Under the pieces are notes generated by a model. It ran no database searches, was not told the DNA's origin, and was given only the letters and a program-made list of their open reading frames with translations. A stretch of 64,000 bases of DNA from an uncultured Flavobacteriaceae bacterium (lineage in GTDB: Bacteria > Bacteroidota > Bacteroidia > Flavobacteriales > Flavobacteriaceae). Both the position numbers and the translations under genes were made by a program. Location: positions 248,001 to 312,000 of the forward strand of contig CANMLX010000001.1 in assembly GCA_947498845.1 (NCBI GenBank), given 5' to 3'. Below are positions 35,330-44,633 of the stretch, in pieces; position 1 is the first letter of the stretch; each line of letters opens with the position of its first letter.

Positions 35330-35746
35330 TTAAGGCTTAGCAACCGTTTTTTTCTTTTTTAATAAATAGTCTACGCTTAATTTTCCGCTTCCTGTAAAAA
35401 AGAAACACGCAAAAATTAACAGTAAATAAAACGTTTCAACCCTTATTTTTCCATCTAACATAATAAATGTTACCACAAACATTGTAATTATTAATGGAAT
35501 ACATGCTAAGCGAGTTAAAAAGCCAACGGCTAAAAATAAACCACAAATAATTTCGGATAATTTTCCAACATAAACCATGATTTTTGGAAATGGCATTCCA
35601 ATGTCAATTAACCATTCTGTATAGCCTAACATTTTCTCAGGCATCATAATTTCCAGACCGAAAGAAAAAATGACACCTCCACTAATAATTCTAATGATGT
35701 CAAGTCCAGTGTAAAATATTCTGTTCGATAATAATTTTTGTATCAT
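35330..35746 (-). CDS. DoxX family membrane protein
   Basis: This protein has about 138 aa from the ATG at 35746; the upstream ATG at 35803 would add 19 residues that do not look conserved. It has four helices, with the DoxX motifs IIRIISGGVIFSFGLEIM, GKLSEIICGLFLAVGFLTRL and FFTGSGKLSVDYLL. Family members are linked to redox or envelope functions, but no specific role is known here. It is divergent from the regulator at 35822. Confidence 0.85.
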   Translation of the reverse strand: MIQKLLSNRIFYTGLDIIRIISGGVIFSFGLEIMMPEKMLGYTEWLIDIGMPFPKIMVYVGKLSEIICGLFLAVGFLTRLACIPLIITMFVVTFIMLDGKIRVETFYLLLIFACFFFTGSGKLSVDYLLKKKKTVAKP

Positions 35747-35821
35747 AATTTTATAATTTGTTATCGAATATAAATAGCCTGTTAAGATTTGCTTGTATTT
35801 CATCTGTAAAAAAAGATTAAA

Positions 35822-36694
35822 ATGAATGTAAAAAAACGATTTACTGTAAACAATGTGTTGATTATCATTTTTATATGTGTTGGCATAGCAACCGTCTTGT
35901 TATTAACTAAATTATACAACCCAAAGGATAAACCTAATAAATTACAGGATGAACAATCCAAAATTGCAATCAGATCAATAGGAGATGATTTGTTAAAAAG
36001 TGTAGGGAATTATAACGATCCTATTCCTCCTATTAAAAAGGTCGATTCAATAACGCTTAGATTAGAACTAAAAAGAACTATGATGATTGTACCAGATAGT
36101 TTAGTCGCTATTTCTTTAAAGCATTTAAAAAAAAGTATAACACCAAGAGCAGTTGTTAATGTCTTAGATGCTAAAAATAAAACTACGGTATACACTTATG
36201 AAATTAATCATTTAGAAAACAATAATATACCGTGTTTGGGAAGAGTACTTCCAGAGTCTAATTATTGGATTGATGTAAGTTTTTTTAGGGGGGCTAATAA
36301 AATTTCAGAAGGAACAATTGCAATACTTGGTGGAGGTTTTGTCTTAATTTTTAGTGTGCTATTGTTTTTTAGCAAAGGAATTAATAAGCAAAAGAGAGAT
36401 AATCATTATATCATCAAAGGTTATAAAATTATTCCCGATTTCAATACAATTGTTTTCAATGGAGAAGCGATACAGTTAACAGAAAAAGAGATGCATATTT
36501 TTAATATTCTTATTGAAAGTGAGGGTGAATTAGTAACGCGTGAATATTTAACAGAAGAAGTTTGGTTAAAAAAAGGTGTGGTCACCTCAAGAAGTTTGGA
36601 TATGTATATTTCCAGGTTAAGGAAAAAAATAAAAAAGATATCTCATACTGAAATTTTGAACCACCGTGGGAAAGGCTATGTTTTTAAGGTTTAG
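35822..36694 (+). CDS. Membrane-anchored winged-helix regulator
   Basis: This 290-aa protein has two membrane helices (about 11-30 and 165-184) flanking a 130-residue extracytoplasmic domain. The C-terminal OmpR/PhoB-type DNA-binding domain (about 195-290) contains IQLTEKEMHIFNILIESEGE, VTSRSLDMYISRLRKKI and HRGKGYVFKV. This reverses ToxR/CadC order, where the DNA-binding domain is N-terminal. There is no receiver domain, so it should sense a periplasmic signal and bind DNA at the membrane. It lies 128 bp upstream of the MacAB-like efflux operon on the same strand and is a plausible regulator of it. The domain call is secure; targets are inferred. Confidence 0.8.
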   Translation: MNVKKRFTVNNVLIIIFICVGIATVLLLTKLYNPKDKPNKLQDEQSKIAIRSIGDDLLKSVGNYNDPIPPIKKVDSITLRLELKRTMMIVPDSLVAISLKHLKKSITPRAVVNVLDAKNKTTVYTYEINHLENNNIPCLGRVLPESNYWIDVSFFRGANKISEGTIAILGGGFVLIFSVLLFFSKGINKQKRDNHYIIKGYKIIPDFNTIVFNGEAIQLTEKEMHIFNILIESEGELVTREYLTEEVWLKKGVVTSRSLDMYISRLRKKIKKISHTEILNHRGKGYVFKV

Positions 36695-36822
36695 AAAGTA
36701 ATAGAACATAGTATTTACTTAAGTTAAAAAAACAATAAAAATTTTTTTTCAGAATATTTGTAACATTTCTTTGTGCTGTTAGTCTAGTAGTAAAGTAATT
36801 TTACTTTCCAATCAATCAAGAT

Positions 36823-37524
36823 ATGTTACAAATAAGTGGGTTGCACAAGTCCTATGCCATAGGAGATTCTAGTTTACATGTTTTAAAAGGCATCGATTTA
36901 TCGGTCGATGAAGGTGAAATGGTCGCGATCATGGGGTCTTCAGGGTCGGGAAAATCAACACTTTTAAATATTATAGGTATGCTAGATGAAGCCGATTCTG
37001 GAGACTATATCTTAGATGGCTTACCTATAGATAATCTTACCGAAAAAAAAGCAGCCGTTTACCGCAACAAGTTTTTAGGCTTTATTTTTCAATCCTTTAA
37101 TCTTATAAATTATAAAAATGCCATAGAAAATGTAGCGTTACCGTTATACTATCAAGGCATGAAACGCAAAGAGCGTTTGGAGTTAGGAATGTTTCATCTT
37201 GAAAAAGTAGGGTTGGCCGATTGGGCACAGCATTTACCTAAAGAACTGTCTGGAGGGCAAAAACAACGTGTGGCTATAGCAAGAGCATTAGCAGCAAATC
37301 CCAAATTATTGTTAGCCGATGAACCCACAGGAGCTTTAGATACAAAGACGTCCCATGAAATTATGGAATTTATTCAGCAATTGAACGATGAAGGCAAAAC
37401 CATTTTAATGGTAACTCATGAAGAAGATATAGCAAATATGTGTAAACGTATTGTAAGATTACGTGATGGTGTGATTATGGAAGACAAAAAGGTAACCCAA
37501 GTAAGAGCAGGACAGTATGTTTGA
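36823..37524 (+). CDS. MacB-type ABC transporter ATPase
   Basis: This 233-aa ATPase has Walker A GSSGSGKST, Q-loop FIFQSFNLI, signature LSGGQKQR, Walker B LLLADEPTGALD and H-loop VTHEED. It belongs to the LolD/MacB (MJ0796-like) group, whose members power mechanotransmission rather than classic transport. The next gene, a permease, starts within its last 8 bases, so the two are coupled. Confidence 0.94.
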   Translation: MLQISGLHKSYAIGDSSLHVLKGIDLSVDEGEMVAIMGSSGSGKSTLLNIIGMLDEADSGDYILDGLPIDNLTEKKAAVYRNKFLGFIFQSFNLINYKNAIENVALPLYYQGMKRKERLELGMFHLEKVGLADWAQHLPKELSGGQKQRVAIARALAANPKLLLADEPTGALDTKTSHEIMEFIQQLNDEGKTILMVTHEEDIANMCKRIVRLRDGVIMEDKKVTQVRAGQYV

Positions 37525-38746
37525 TCTAGACCTCTGGCGGGAAATATTTCAAAGTATTAATAAAAATAGAACCAGAAGTCTACTTTCCGGGTTCACTATA
37601 GCCTTTGCTATTTTATTATTTACGATCCTTTTTGGAATTGCAAATGGTTTGCAAAATACATTTAAAGATGCTTTTGTAGATGATGCTAAAAACTCTATAG
37701 TTATAAGAACAGGAAGAACTACAAAAGCGCACAATGGGTTGCAAGCAGGGAGGTGGATTCGATTAAAAAATGAAGATTTTAGTTTTTTAGACGAAGCGTA
37801 CAAAGATAAAATACAATACCTTACAGCGAGAATATATAAAAACGTTAATGCGTCTTATAAAAATGAAAGTAACAATTATACGTTAAGAGCAGTACATCCC
37901 GACCATCAATTTTTAGAAAAAACTCTGGTTAAAAAAGGACGTTATATCAACCAAAACGATTTAAAGCATAAAACCAAAGTAGCAGTTATTGGACGGCTGG
38001 TAGAAGAAGATTTATTTATAAAAACTGAAGCTACAGGTAAATATATAAACTTGAGTGGCGTACAATATAAAGTAGTGGGTGTTTTTAATGACGATGGCGG
38101 TGATAATGAGGAACGATTAATATACATACCAGTAACAACAGCTCAGCTTATTTATGGGAATAATGATTATATAGATCAAATTAATATAGGTTATAATCCA
38201 AAATTGAATTACAATCAAGCTATTGGTTTTGGGAATGATTTGACCAAAGAATTAAAAAAGCGGTTTAACATAGCAAGAGATGACCAACGCGCGATTAGAG
38301 TGATGAATATGGCAGAAGCGACTAAATCGATTGATAGTATGATGGTAGGTTTAGGCATTATAATTTTAGTCATAGGTTTTGGAACTTTGATCGCAGGTGT
38401 TGTGGGGATAAGTAATATTATGATTTTTATTGTAAAAGAACGTACCAAAGAAATAGGCATACGAAAAGCTTTGGGAGCGTCTCCAAAATCTATTGTATCC
38501 ATTATTCTTATAGAAGCTATCTTAATTACAGCTATAGCTGGATATATGGGGTTGCTTATAGGTTTTGGTGTGCTAAAACTGGTAGGTCCAAGTTTAGAAA
38601 CTTATTTTATAAAAGATCCAAGCGTAAGTAATGCCTTGGTGTTTGGAGCTACCATGACGTTGATAATAGCAGGGGCGATTGCAGGGTATGTCCCAGCAAA
38701 AAGAGCCTCAAAAATAAAACCAATAATCGCCTTAAGAAATGATTAA
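37517..38746 (+). CDS. MacB-like ABC permease (first)
   Basis: This 409-aa protein has the MacB topology: one N-terminal helix (TRSLLSGFTIAFAILLFTIL), a large periplasmic domain (about 45-270), then three C-terminal helices including KERTKEIGIRKALGASPKSI, the FtsX-type signature. It overlaps the ATPase gene by 8 bp and ends 2 bp before a second permease. The two permeases probably form a heterodimer. Confidence 0.92.
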   Translation: MFDLDLWREIFQSINKNRTRSLLSGFTIAFAILLFTILFGIANGLQNTFKDAFVDDAKNSIVIRTGRTTKAHNGLQAGRWIRLKNEDFSFLDEAYKDKIQYLTARIYKNVNASYKNESNNYTLRAVHPDHQFLEKTLVKKGRYINQNDLKHKTKVAVIGRLVEEDLFIKTEATGKYINLSGVQYKVVGVFNDDGGDNEERLIYIPVTTAQLIYGNNDYIDQINIGYNPKLNYNQAIGFGNDLTKELKKRFNIARDDQRAIRVMNMAEATKSIDSMMVGLGIIILVIGFGTLIAGVVGISNIMIFIVKERTKEIGIRKALGASPKSIVSIILIEAILITAIAGYMGLLIGFGVLKLVGPSLETYFIKDPSVSNALVFGATMTLIIAGAIAGYVPAKRASKIKPIIALRND

Positions 38747-38748
38747 TC

Positions 38749-39993
38749 ATGTTTAGATTTTTATTTGATAGAGATACGTGGCAAGAGGTTTTTGATAGTT
38801 TTAGTAAAAATAAACTAAGATCTATCTTAACCATGGTTGGCGTTTGGTGGGGTGTATTGTTACTTATTGGGTTGTTAGGTTCGGCAAGAGGCTTAGAAAA
38901 TTCGTTTAATAGACTTTTTGGAGACTTTGCAACCAATAGCGTATTTATATGGGGACAAAGTACCAGTAAACCTTTTAAAGGCTTTCAGGAGGGCAGAGGT
39001 GTAAGACTAACATTAACCGATGCTAAAAAAGTAGAAGAAAATATTGAAGGTATAGAGTTTGTAGTGCCACGAAATCAAAGACAAGCTAAAATGGATAGAA
39101 AATTTCTATCAGGTTCGTTTAGTGTTGCTGGTGATATGCCGTTATTAGATAAAGTCCAAAAGAAAAAATTAAAGCATGGGCGCTTTATTAATGAAGCAGA
39201 TATGATCGCCAAGCGTAAAGTGGCTGTGATTTCGGAAGATATTTATAAGCAACTCTTCGAAAAAGACGAAAAAGCAATAAATGAGTATGTCCTTATAAAC
39301 GGCATAAACTTTAAAGTAATAGGCGTATTTAAAACGTCGAATGTCTCTATGGGACCTTCATCAGATGTGCATATCCCTTTTAATACATTCCAGCAAATCT
39401 TTAATCAAGGGGATAGAATTGGATGGATAATGATAACAGGGAAGCGCGATTTTAACATCAAACAAATTGAAGCAGATGCAAAATTGCTACTCAAAAATCT
39501 AAATAAGATACATCCCGACGATAAGCGCGCCTTTGGGAGTTTTAATTTAGGAGATGAATTTGCAAAAGTAACAGGATTTTTAACTGGGATGCAGTTTTTA
39601 ACATGGTTTGTAGGTATAGCAACATTAATAGCAGGTGTGTTTGCTATAGGTAATATTTTATTAATTACAGTTAAGGAACGTACTAAAGAAATAGGAGTGC
39701 GTAGGGCGCTAGGCGCAACACCCTTTGAAATAAAACGGCAAATTGTGGTAGAAGCAGTTTTCTTAACTATAATAGCAGGTTTATTGGGTATTTTAACAGG
39801 AGGCTGGATTTTAATAGCGCTAAATCATTTTTTTGGACAAGGCGATGAGGCTACCATTGTAAACCCTTCTGTATCTATAGCAGTAGTATTTATAGCATTG
39901 ATTATACTAGTTATGTTAGGAACTTTAATTGGTCTTATTCCAGCATTTAAAGCCACAAGTGTTAAACCTATAGAAGCATTAAGAGAAGAATAA
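38749..39993 (+). CDS. MacB-like ABC permease (second)
   Basis: This 414-aa homologue of the preceding gene has the same plan: KLRSILTMVGVWWGVLLLIG at the start, a periplasmic domain, then KERTKEIGVRRALGATPFEI and a final helix before SVKPIEALREE. Having two separate permease genes rather than one duplicated or fused gene is common in Bacteroidota. It is followed after 29 bp by the adaptor. Confidence 0.92.
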   Translation: MFRFLFDRDTWQEVFDSFSKNKLRSILTMVGVWWGVLLLIGLLGSARGLENSFNRLFGDFATNSVFIWGQSTSKPFKGFQEGRGVRLTLTDAKKVEENIEGIEFVVPRNQRQAKMDRKFLSGSFSVAGDMPLLDKVQKKKLKHGRFINEADMIAKRKVAVISEDIYKQLFEKDEKAINEYVLINGINFKVIGVFKTSNVSMGPSSDVHIPFNTFQQIFNQGDRIGWIMITGKRDFNIKQIEADAKLLLKNLNKIHPDDKRAFGSFNLGDEFAKVTGFLTGMQFLTWFVGIATLIAGVFAIGNILLITVKERTKEIGVRRALGATPFEIKRQIVVEAVFLTIIAGLLGILTGGWILIALNHFFGQGDEATIVNPSVSIAVVFIALIILVMLGTLIGLIPAFKATSVKPIEALREE

Positions 39994-40022
39994 ACAATCA
40001 AAAAACTATAAAATTTAGACAA

Positions 40023-41159
40023 GTGAATAAAACAGTAAAAATAATTTTAATACTATTAGCAGTATTTGCTTTAGCTTTTGTACTTAAATATTTTATGGAT
40101 GCAAACGCTAAAGACGTAGAAGAATTTAAGGTACAGGCACCTTTTTATACCACTATTAGTTCTCAGGCAGTAGCTACAGGAAAACTTAATCCAGAAGAAG
40201 AAATTGAACTAAAACCTCAAATCTCAGGGATTGTAGATAAAATTATTGTAGAAGAAGGGGACGTTGTAAAAAAAGGCGAGTTAATTGCTAAAATAAGAGT
40301 GGTTCCTAATGAGCAAAGTTTAGCCAATGCAAAAAGTAGAATAGCAACGGCAAAACTATCTTTTGAAAACACAAATACCCAATACCAACGCGATAAAAAG
40401 CTATTTGAAAAGGGGGTAATTTCAATACAAAACTTTGAGACTAGTGAGTTAAGCTTTAGTCAGGCGAAAGAGACCTTAAGACAGGCTCAAAACGATTACC
40501 AAATTATAAAGCGCGGCTCTATTTCTGGAGGGAATGCTGCTAATACCAATATTATAGCTCAAATATCGGGAACTATATTAGAGATTCCAGTAAGAGAAGG
40601 CGACCAGGTGATTCAAAGTAATAATTTTAACGCAGGGACTACAATTGCTACGATTGCAGATATGAGCCATATGATTTTTGAAGGTAAAGTAGATGAAGCC
40701 GAAGTAGGTAAGATTAGTGAAGGCAAAGACATTACAGTAGTTTTAGGAGCGATTAACGATAAAGAATTTCCAGCAAAATTAACGTTTGTAGCACCAAAAG
40801 GTAAAGAAGAAAATGGCGCTGTACAATTCACTATTAAAGCCAATGTAAAGATAGACGCTATAGAAAACATAAGAGCAGGATATAGTGCTAATGCAGAAAT
40901 AGATTTAGAAGGGAAAGATAGTGTTTTGGCTATTAAAGAAGCGTTGTTACAATACAAAAGAGGAAGCGATAAGCCCTTTGTTGAAATACAAAATGAAGAT
41001 GGGAAGTTTAAACGAAAAAATATTAAAATAGGTATTTCCGATGGGATTAATGTAGAAGTCCTAGATGGTGTGGATAAAGACGATAAAATAAAAGTTTGGA
41101 ACAAAGCATCGGAGGATAACGAAGAGGAGGAAGAAAAAGGTAGAAAAGGCAAAAAATAA
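40023..41159 (+). CDS. Periplasmic efflux adaptor (MacA-like)
   Basis: This 378-aa membrane-fusion protein is anchored by one N-terminal helix (TVKIILILLAVFALAFVLKY). The lipoyl-like segment is PQISGIVDKIIVEEGDVVKK, followed by a coiled-coil hairpin and a barrel with IRAGYSANAEIDLEGKD. The start is GTG at 40023. The C-terminus is strongly charged (EEEEEKGRKGKK). It connects the ABC permeases to the TolC-type channel encoded next, whose ATG overlaps the last base of this gene. Confidence 0.92.
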   Translation: MNKTVKIILILLAVFALAFVLKYFMDANAKDVEEFKVQAPFYTTISSQAVATGKLNPEEEIELKPQISGIVDKIIVEEGDVVKKGELIAKIRVVPNEQSLANAKSRIATAKLSFENTNTQYQRDKKLFEKGVISIQNFETSELSFSQAKETLRQAQNDYQIIKRGSISGGNAANTNIIAQISGTILEIPVREGDQVIQSNNFNAGTTIATIADMSHMIFEGKVDEAEVGKISEGKDITVVLGAINDKEFPAKLTFVAPKGKEENGAVQFTIKANVKIDAIENIRAGYSANAEIDLEGKDSVLAIKEALLQYKRGSDKPFVEIQNEDGKFKRKNIKIGISDGINVEVLDGVDKDDKIKVWNKASEDNEEEEEKGRKGKK

Positions 41160-42487
41160 TGACACAGTTAAAACATAACATTTTAATAGGGTTACTTTTT
41201 GTAACCATAATAGGATTTTCTCAAACCAAAAAGTGGACATTACAAGAATGTGTTAACCATGCGCTAGAGCATAATATATCGGTGAAGCAGAGTGAAAATA
41301 GGTTGCTTTCAGGCGAACAAGACGTAATAGCAGCCAAAGGGCAGTTTTTACCTTCTGTAGGCGCAAATGCAAGCCAAAGTTTATCTCTAGGTAATGCCCA
41401 GTTATTTCCAGGGGAATTTGTTGATAGGACTGCCCATAGTACGAATATAGGTATAAGTGCTAATCAAACTATTTTTAATGGATTTAGATTAACTAACCTG
41501 TATAAGCAATCTAAATTGAATTTAGAAACAAGCAAATTAGAATTGGGGCGCATAAAAGATGATATTTCACTTAATGTAGTGAATGCATATCTAAATGTAT
41601 TGTTTAATAAAGAGCGTTTAGAAACCGCTAAAGCACAGTACGCCTTTTCAAAAAAGCAATTAAGTCAAGTTAAAGAATTAGTAGATGCAGGTGTACAACC
41701 TAAAGTAAATATCTATGATTCTGAAGCGACATTAAGTAGTGATGCGCAAAGTGTTACCATTGCAGAAAACAATTTTAATCTAGCTTTACTCACCTTATCT
41801 CAATTACTTCAATTGCCTTTTAATGGTTTTGATGTTGAATTTATTAAGTTAGAAAACCCATCCGAATCTTTGTTATACAATGATATCAATCCTATACTGG
41901 ATTACGCCTTTAAAAACAGGAATGAAATAAAGTTGGCCGATAAGAATATAGAAAATGCGCAATTGGGAACTGAGGTTTCAAAATCTGGATATTACCCAAC
42001 AGTTAGTTTGAATTATGGATATGGAACTAATGCTTTTTTTACAAATATCGTTAGTAATGAAGCCTCATTTTTGAATCAATTAGATAATCAAAAAGCTCAT
42101 AATTTTAGTTTAAATGTTAATATCCCTATTTTTTCAAGGTTCCAGAATAAAACTGCTGTAGCTAAGTCAAAGATTCAAGAAGAGAATTCTAAATTAGATT
42201 TAAAACAAGCTAAATTAAATTTAGAATCTAATATCCAGCAGGCATATACCGATGCTCAGGCAGCTTTTAAAACCTATATAGCAGCCAAAAAATCTTTAAC
42301 TTCGCAAAAGTTAGCATTTAGTAATGCTGAAGAACGTTATAGTATTGGTGTTATGAATGCTTTTGAATTAGAGCAATCCAGAGTGAGACTAATTAGTGCA
42401 GAGTCTTCTCTAATAAATGCAAAGTATGATTTTGTTTTTAAGACAAAAGTTTTAGACTTTTACATGGGAAAATCTTTAACTAATTAA
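41159..42487 (+). CDS. TolC-family outer membrane channel
   Basis: This 442-aa protein has a signal peptide (KHNILIGLLFVTIIGFSQ). WTLQECVNHALEHNISVKQS is the usual N-terminal TolC signature. Two repeats of long helices interleaved with strands follow (SQTIFNGF-like ANQTIFNGFRL, and NVNIPIFSRFQNKTAVAKSK). It completes a tripartite MacAB-TolC-type pump. Substrates are unknown; peptides, lipids or antibiotics are possible. It could also serve the C39 exporter of the first cluster, which lacks its own outer-membrane gene (speculative). Confidence 0.93.
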   Translation: MTQLKHNILIGLLFVTIIGFSQTKKWTLQECVNHALEHNISVKQSENRLLSGEQDVIAAKGQFLPSVGANASQSLSLGNAQLFPGEFVDRTAHSTNIGISANQTIFNGFRLTNLYKQSKLNLETSKLELGRIKDDISLNVVNAYLNVLFNKERLETAKAQYAFSKKQLSQVKELVDAGVQPKVNIYDSEATLSSDAQSVTIAENNFNLALLTLSQLLQLPFNGFDVEFIKLENPSESLLYNDINPILDYAFKNRNEIKLADKNIENAQLGTEVSKSGYYPTVSLNYGYGTNAFFTNIVSNEASFLNQLDNQKAHNFSLNVNIPIFSRFQNKTAVAKSKIQEENSKLDLKQAKLNLESNIQQAYTDAQAAFKTYIAAKKSLTSQKLAFSNAEERYSIGVMNAFELEQSRVRLISAESSLINAKYDFVFKTKVLDFYMGKSLTN

Positions 42488-42488
42488 A

Positions 42489-43160
42489 TTGGCATTAATT
42501 TTAAACATAGAAACAGCAACCACTAATTGCTCGGTTTCAATTTCAAAAGAAGGAAAAACGATTATTCTTAAAGAAGACAGTCGTAATGGCTATTCGCATG
42601 GAGAAAACTTACATGTATTTATCGATGCTGTTTTAAAAGAGGCTAATATAGAGAGAGAGGATTTAGCTGCTATAGCAATAAGTAAAGGACCTGGATCTTA
42701 TACAGGTTTGCGTATTGGTGTTTCTACAGCAAAAGGATTAGCTTTTGCTTTAGATAAACCCTTGATTTCTGTACCCACTCTAGAAGCTTTAGCGCATCAG
42801 GTAACTTGTAAAAATGGTGTAATTGTTGTGATGTTGGATGCCAGACGCATGGAAGTGTATTCGACTATTTTTGATGCAAATTATGGGCAGGTAAGAGACA
42901 CTCAAGCCCAGATTTTAAACGAAACATCCTTTGCGTATTATTTAGAAAAAGGCAAGGTCTATTTTGTAGGTAATGGTGTAGATAAAACAAAAGAAATTAT
43001 TAAGCATCCTAATGCTGTTTTTGTAGAAGGAAAATTACCATCTGCTAATGAAATGGCTGGATTAGCCCATAAGAAATATACCATAAACGATACCGAAGAT
43101 GTCGCTTATTTTGAGCCTTATTATTTAAAAGATTTTGTAGCTCTAAAATCTAAAAAATAA
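42489..43160 (+). CDS. tsaB: tRNA threonylcarbamoyladenosine protein TsaB
   Basis: This 223-aa protein is an ASKHA-fold partner of TsaD in making t6A37 in tRNA. The start is TTG at 42489, one base after the TolC stop, followed by ALILNIETATTNCSVSIS, then AIAISKGPGSYTGLRIGVST, the TsaB signature, and DARRMEVYS. The length is normal for a Bacteroidota TsaB. It is transcribed with the efflux operon but is not functionally related to it. Confidence 0.95.
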   Translation: MALILNIETATTNCSVSISKEGKTIILKEDSRNGYSHGENLHVFIDAVLKEANIEREDLAAIAISKGPGSYTGLRIGVSTAKGLAFALDKPLISVPTLEALAHQVTCKNGVIVVMLDARRMEVYSTIFDANYGQVRDTQAQILNETSFAYYLEKGKVYFVGNGVDKTKEIIKHPNAVFVEGKLPSANEMAGLAHKKYTINDTEDVAYFEPYYLKDFVALKSKK

Positions 43161-43203
43161 CATTGTTTTTTAATACCCTTTCTTGAGGGTAGAAAACAAT
43201 GTT
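43159..43203 (+). terminator. Intrinsic terminator of the efflux-tsaB operon
   Basis: AACATTGTTTT pairs with AAAACAATGTT around an inner hairpin (ATACCCT with GAGGGTA). It begins within the tsaB stop codon. Confidence 0.75.
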
Positions 43204-43264
43204 ATGTAGCTATATTAAACTCATAAAAAATATATTCTTACTTTTAGGTAGCAAAATAAACACA

Positions 43265-43306
43265 AATAAAATTAGTTTAGTTAGTACTAACTAAACTAAT
43301 TTTATT
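43265..43306 (+). promoter_or_regulatory. Perfect 42-bp palindrome at a start codon
   Basis: This is two 21-bp arms with no spacer (AATAAAATTAGTTTAGTTAG at the left end, its complement at the right). The last base directly precedes the ATG at 43307. No T-run follows, and it is far from the upstream terminator at 43159-43203. As DNA it could be an operator for a dimeric regulator; as RNA it would be a hairpin blocking the start codon. Confidence 0.7.
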
Positions 43307-44551
43307 ATGAAAAAAAACTTAAAAACTACGGTATTAAACATTTTGTCAATAGCACTGTTAAGTGTTTTTATGTCTTGTGAAACAAATAATTTAGATGTTT
43401 TGGAACAAGAAAATACACCCACAGAAATTTTAAATGACAATTATTTCGTTGAACAAGCTTACCCTGGTATATCTGGTGATATTGTGGATTTTACATTAGG
43501 TAGCGATATTATTAAAGCCGAAGATATAGAAGGCAAATATATAGTGGAGGGCGACATGGTTTTTAGTAAAGATCAAGTTTCTAGTGAAGGACTTACGCAG
43601 AGTACTGCACGTACCAAAAACAGATGGCCAAATAATATAGTCTATTACCGGGTAGATCCTGCTTTACCTAATAAAGCTCGAGTTTACAATGCGATAAACC
43701 ATTGGGAAGCTAACACAAATGTGGCATTTGTTGTAAGAACTAACCAAAGTGCTTATGTTAATTTTGTGAAAGGAAGTGGATGTTCTTCATTTGTAGGACG
43801 AACAGGGAGGCAACAAAATATAACCTTGGCAGATGGATGCTCTACAGGAAGTACAATTCATGAAATTGGTCATGCAGTTGGGTTATGGCATGAACAAAGT
43901 AGAAAAGACAGGAATAATTATGTTACTATTTTATTTAATAACATTAAGGACGGTAAAGACCACAATTTTAGAACTTATGTTGAAAGAGGTAGAGATGGTA
44001 ATGAATTTTCTAATGGTTTGGATTTTAATAGTATAATGATGTATTCGTCGCGTGCTTTTTCAAAGAATGGACAACCTACAATTACCAAAAAAGATGGTAG
44101 TACCTATTCAACACAACGCAATGGACTTTCTGCGGCAGATAAAAGTGGGTTAAATAAAATATATAGACAGAATAGAAAAATTATTTCGATTAAAGGAAAT
44201 AACAATAGATATATTAGTAGTGAAAATGGTAAAAAGTCAATTACAATTAATCGAACAAGTGTTGGTTCTTGGGAAAGATTTAAGCTTGTAGATCTTGGTA
44301 ATGGAAAAGTAGCTTTTAAAGGAAATAACAATAAATATTTAAGTTCTGAGAATGGAACTAAACCTATGAATTGTAATCGTTCGAGAATAGGAAGTTTAGA
44401 ACAATTTACACTTGAAAGAAGTGGAAATAAATATAAGATAAAAGGAAATAATAATAGATATGTGAGTTCTAATAATGGTGATTCCAGAGGGGTGACATGT
44501 GATAGAATAAATGTTTTTGCCTGGGAGTTATTTGAAATTTCAGGACTATAA
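43307..44551 (+). CDS. Astacin-like lipoprotein metalloprotease
   Basis: This 414-aa protein has a lipoprotein signal peptide with lipobox SVFMSC (C24). The protease domain (about 105-290) holds the zinc motif HEIGHAVGLWHE (H185, E186, H189, H195) and the Met-turn SIMMYS near 242-247, both diagnostic of M12A astacins. After a linker, three tandem repeats start at about residues 295, 338 and 378. Each begins KGNNNRYISSENG or a close variant, a beta-trefoil (fascin/ricin-like) module likely to bind carbohydrate or protein. The N-terminal 25-100 region is probably a propeptide. It is surface-anchored and degradative. Its start codon abuts a 42-bp perfect palindrome. Confidence 0.88.
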   Translation: MKKNLKTTVLNILSIALLSVFMSCETNNLDVLEQENTPTEILNDNYFVEQAYPGISGDIVDFTLGSDIIKAEDIEGKYIVEGDMVFSKDQVSSEGLTQSTARTKNRWPNNIVYYRVDPALPNKARVYNAINHWEANTNVAFVVRTNQSAYVNFVKGSGCSSFVGRTGRQQNITLADGCSTGSTIHEIGHAVGLWHEQSRKDRNNYVTILFNNIKDGKDHNFRTYVERGRDGNEFSNGLDFNSIMMYSSRAFSKNGQPTITKKDGSTYSTQRNGLSAADKSGLNKIYRQNRKIISIKGNNNRYISSENGKKSITINRTSVGSWERFKLVDLGNGKVAFKGNNNKYLSSENGTKPMNCNRSRIGSLEQFTLERSGNKYKIKGNNNRYVSSNNGDSRGVTCDRINVFAWELFEISGL

Positions 44552-44575
44552 ACTATTCTATTAATTATATAATAA

Positions 44576-44607
44576 AGGCCTGTCTGGTTTTAAAACCAGA
44601 CAGGCCT
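44576..44607. terminator. Bidirectional terminator (perfect 32-bp palindrome)
   Basis: AGGCCTGTCTGGTTTT followed at once by its reverse complement, between convergent genes. The internal TTTTAAAA makes the loop. Confidence 0.8.
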
Positions 44608-44633
44608 AATGTTGTTTATTGTTCAAAAAGCAA

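Noticed and set aside
44576..44607. A second long palindrome acting as an operator
   Set aside because: It lies between two convergent genes with no start codon nearby, so a bidirectional terminator is the simpler reading.
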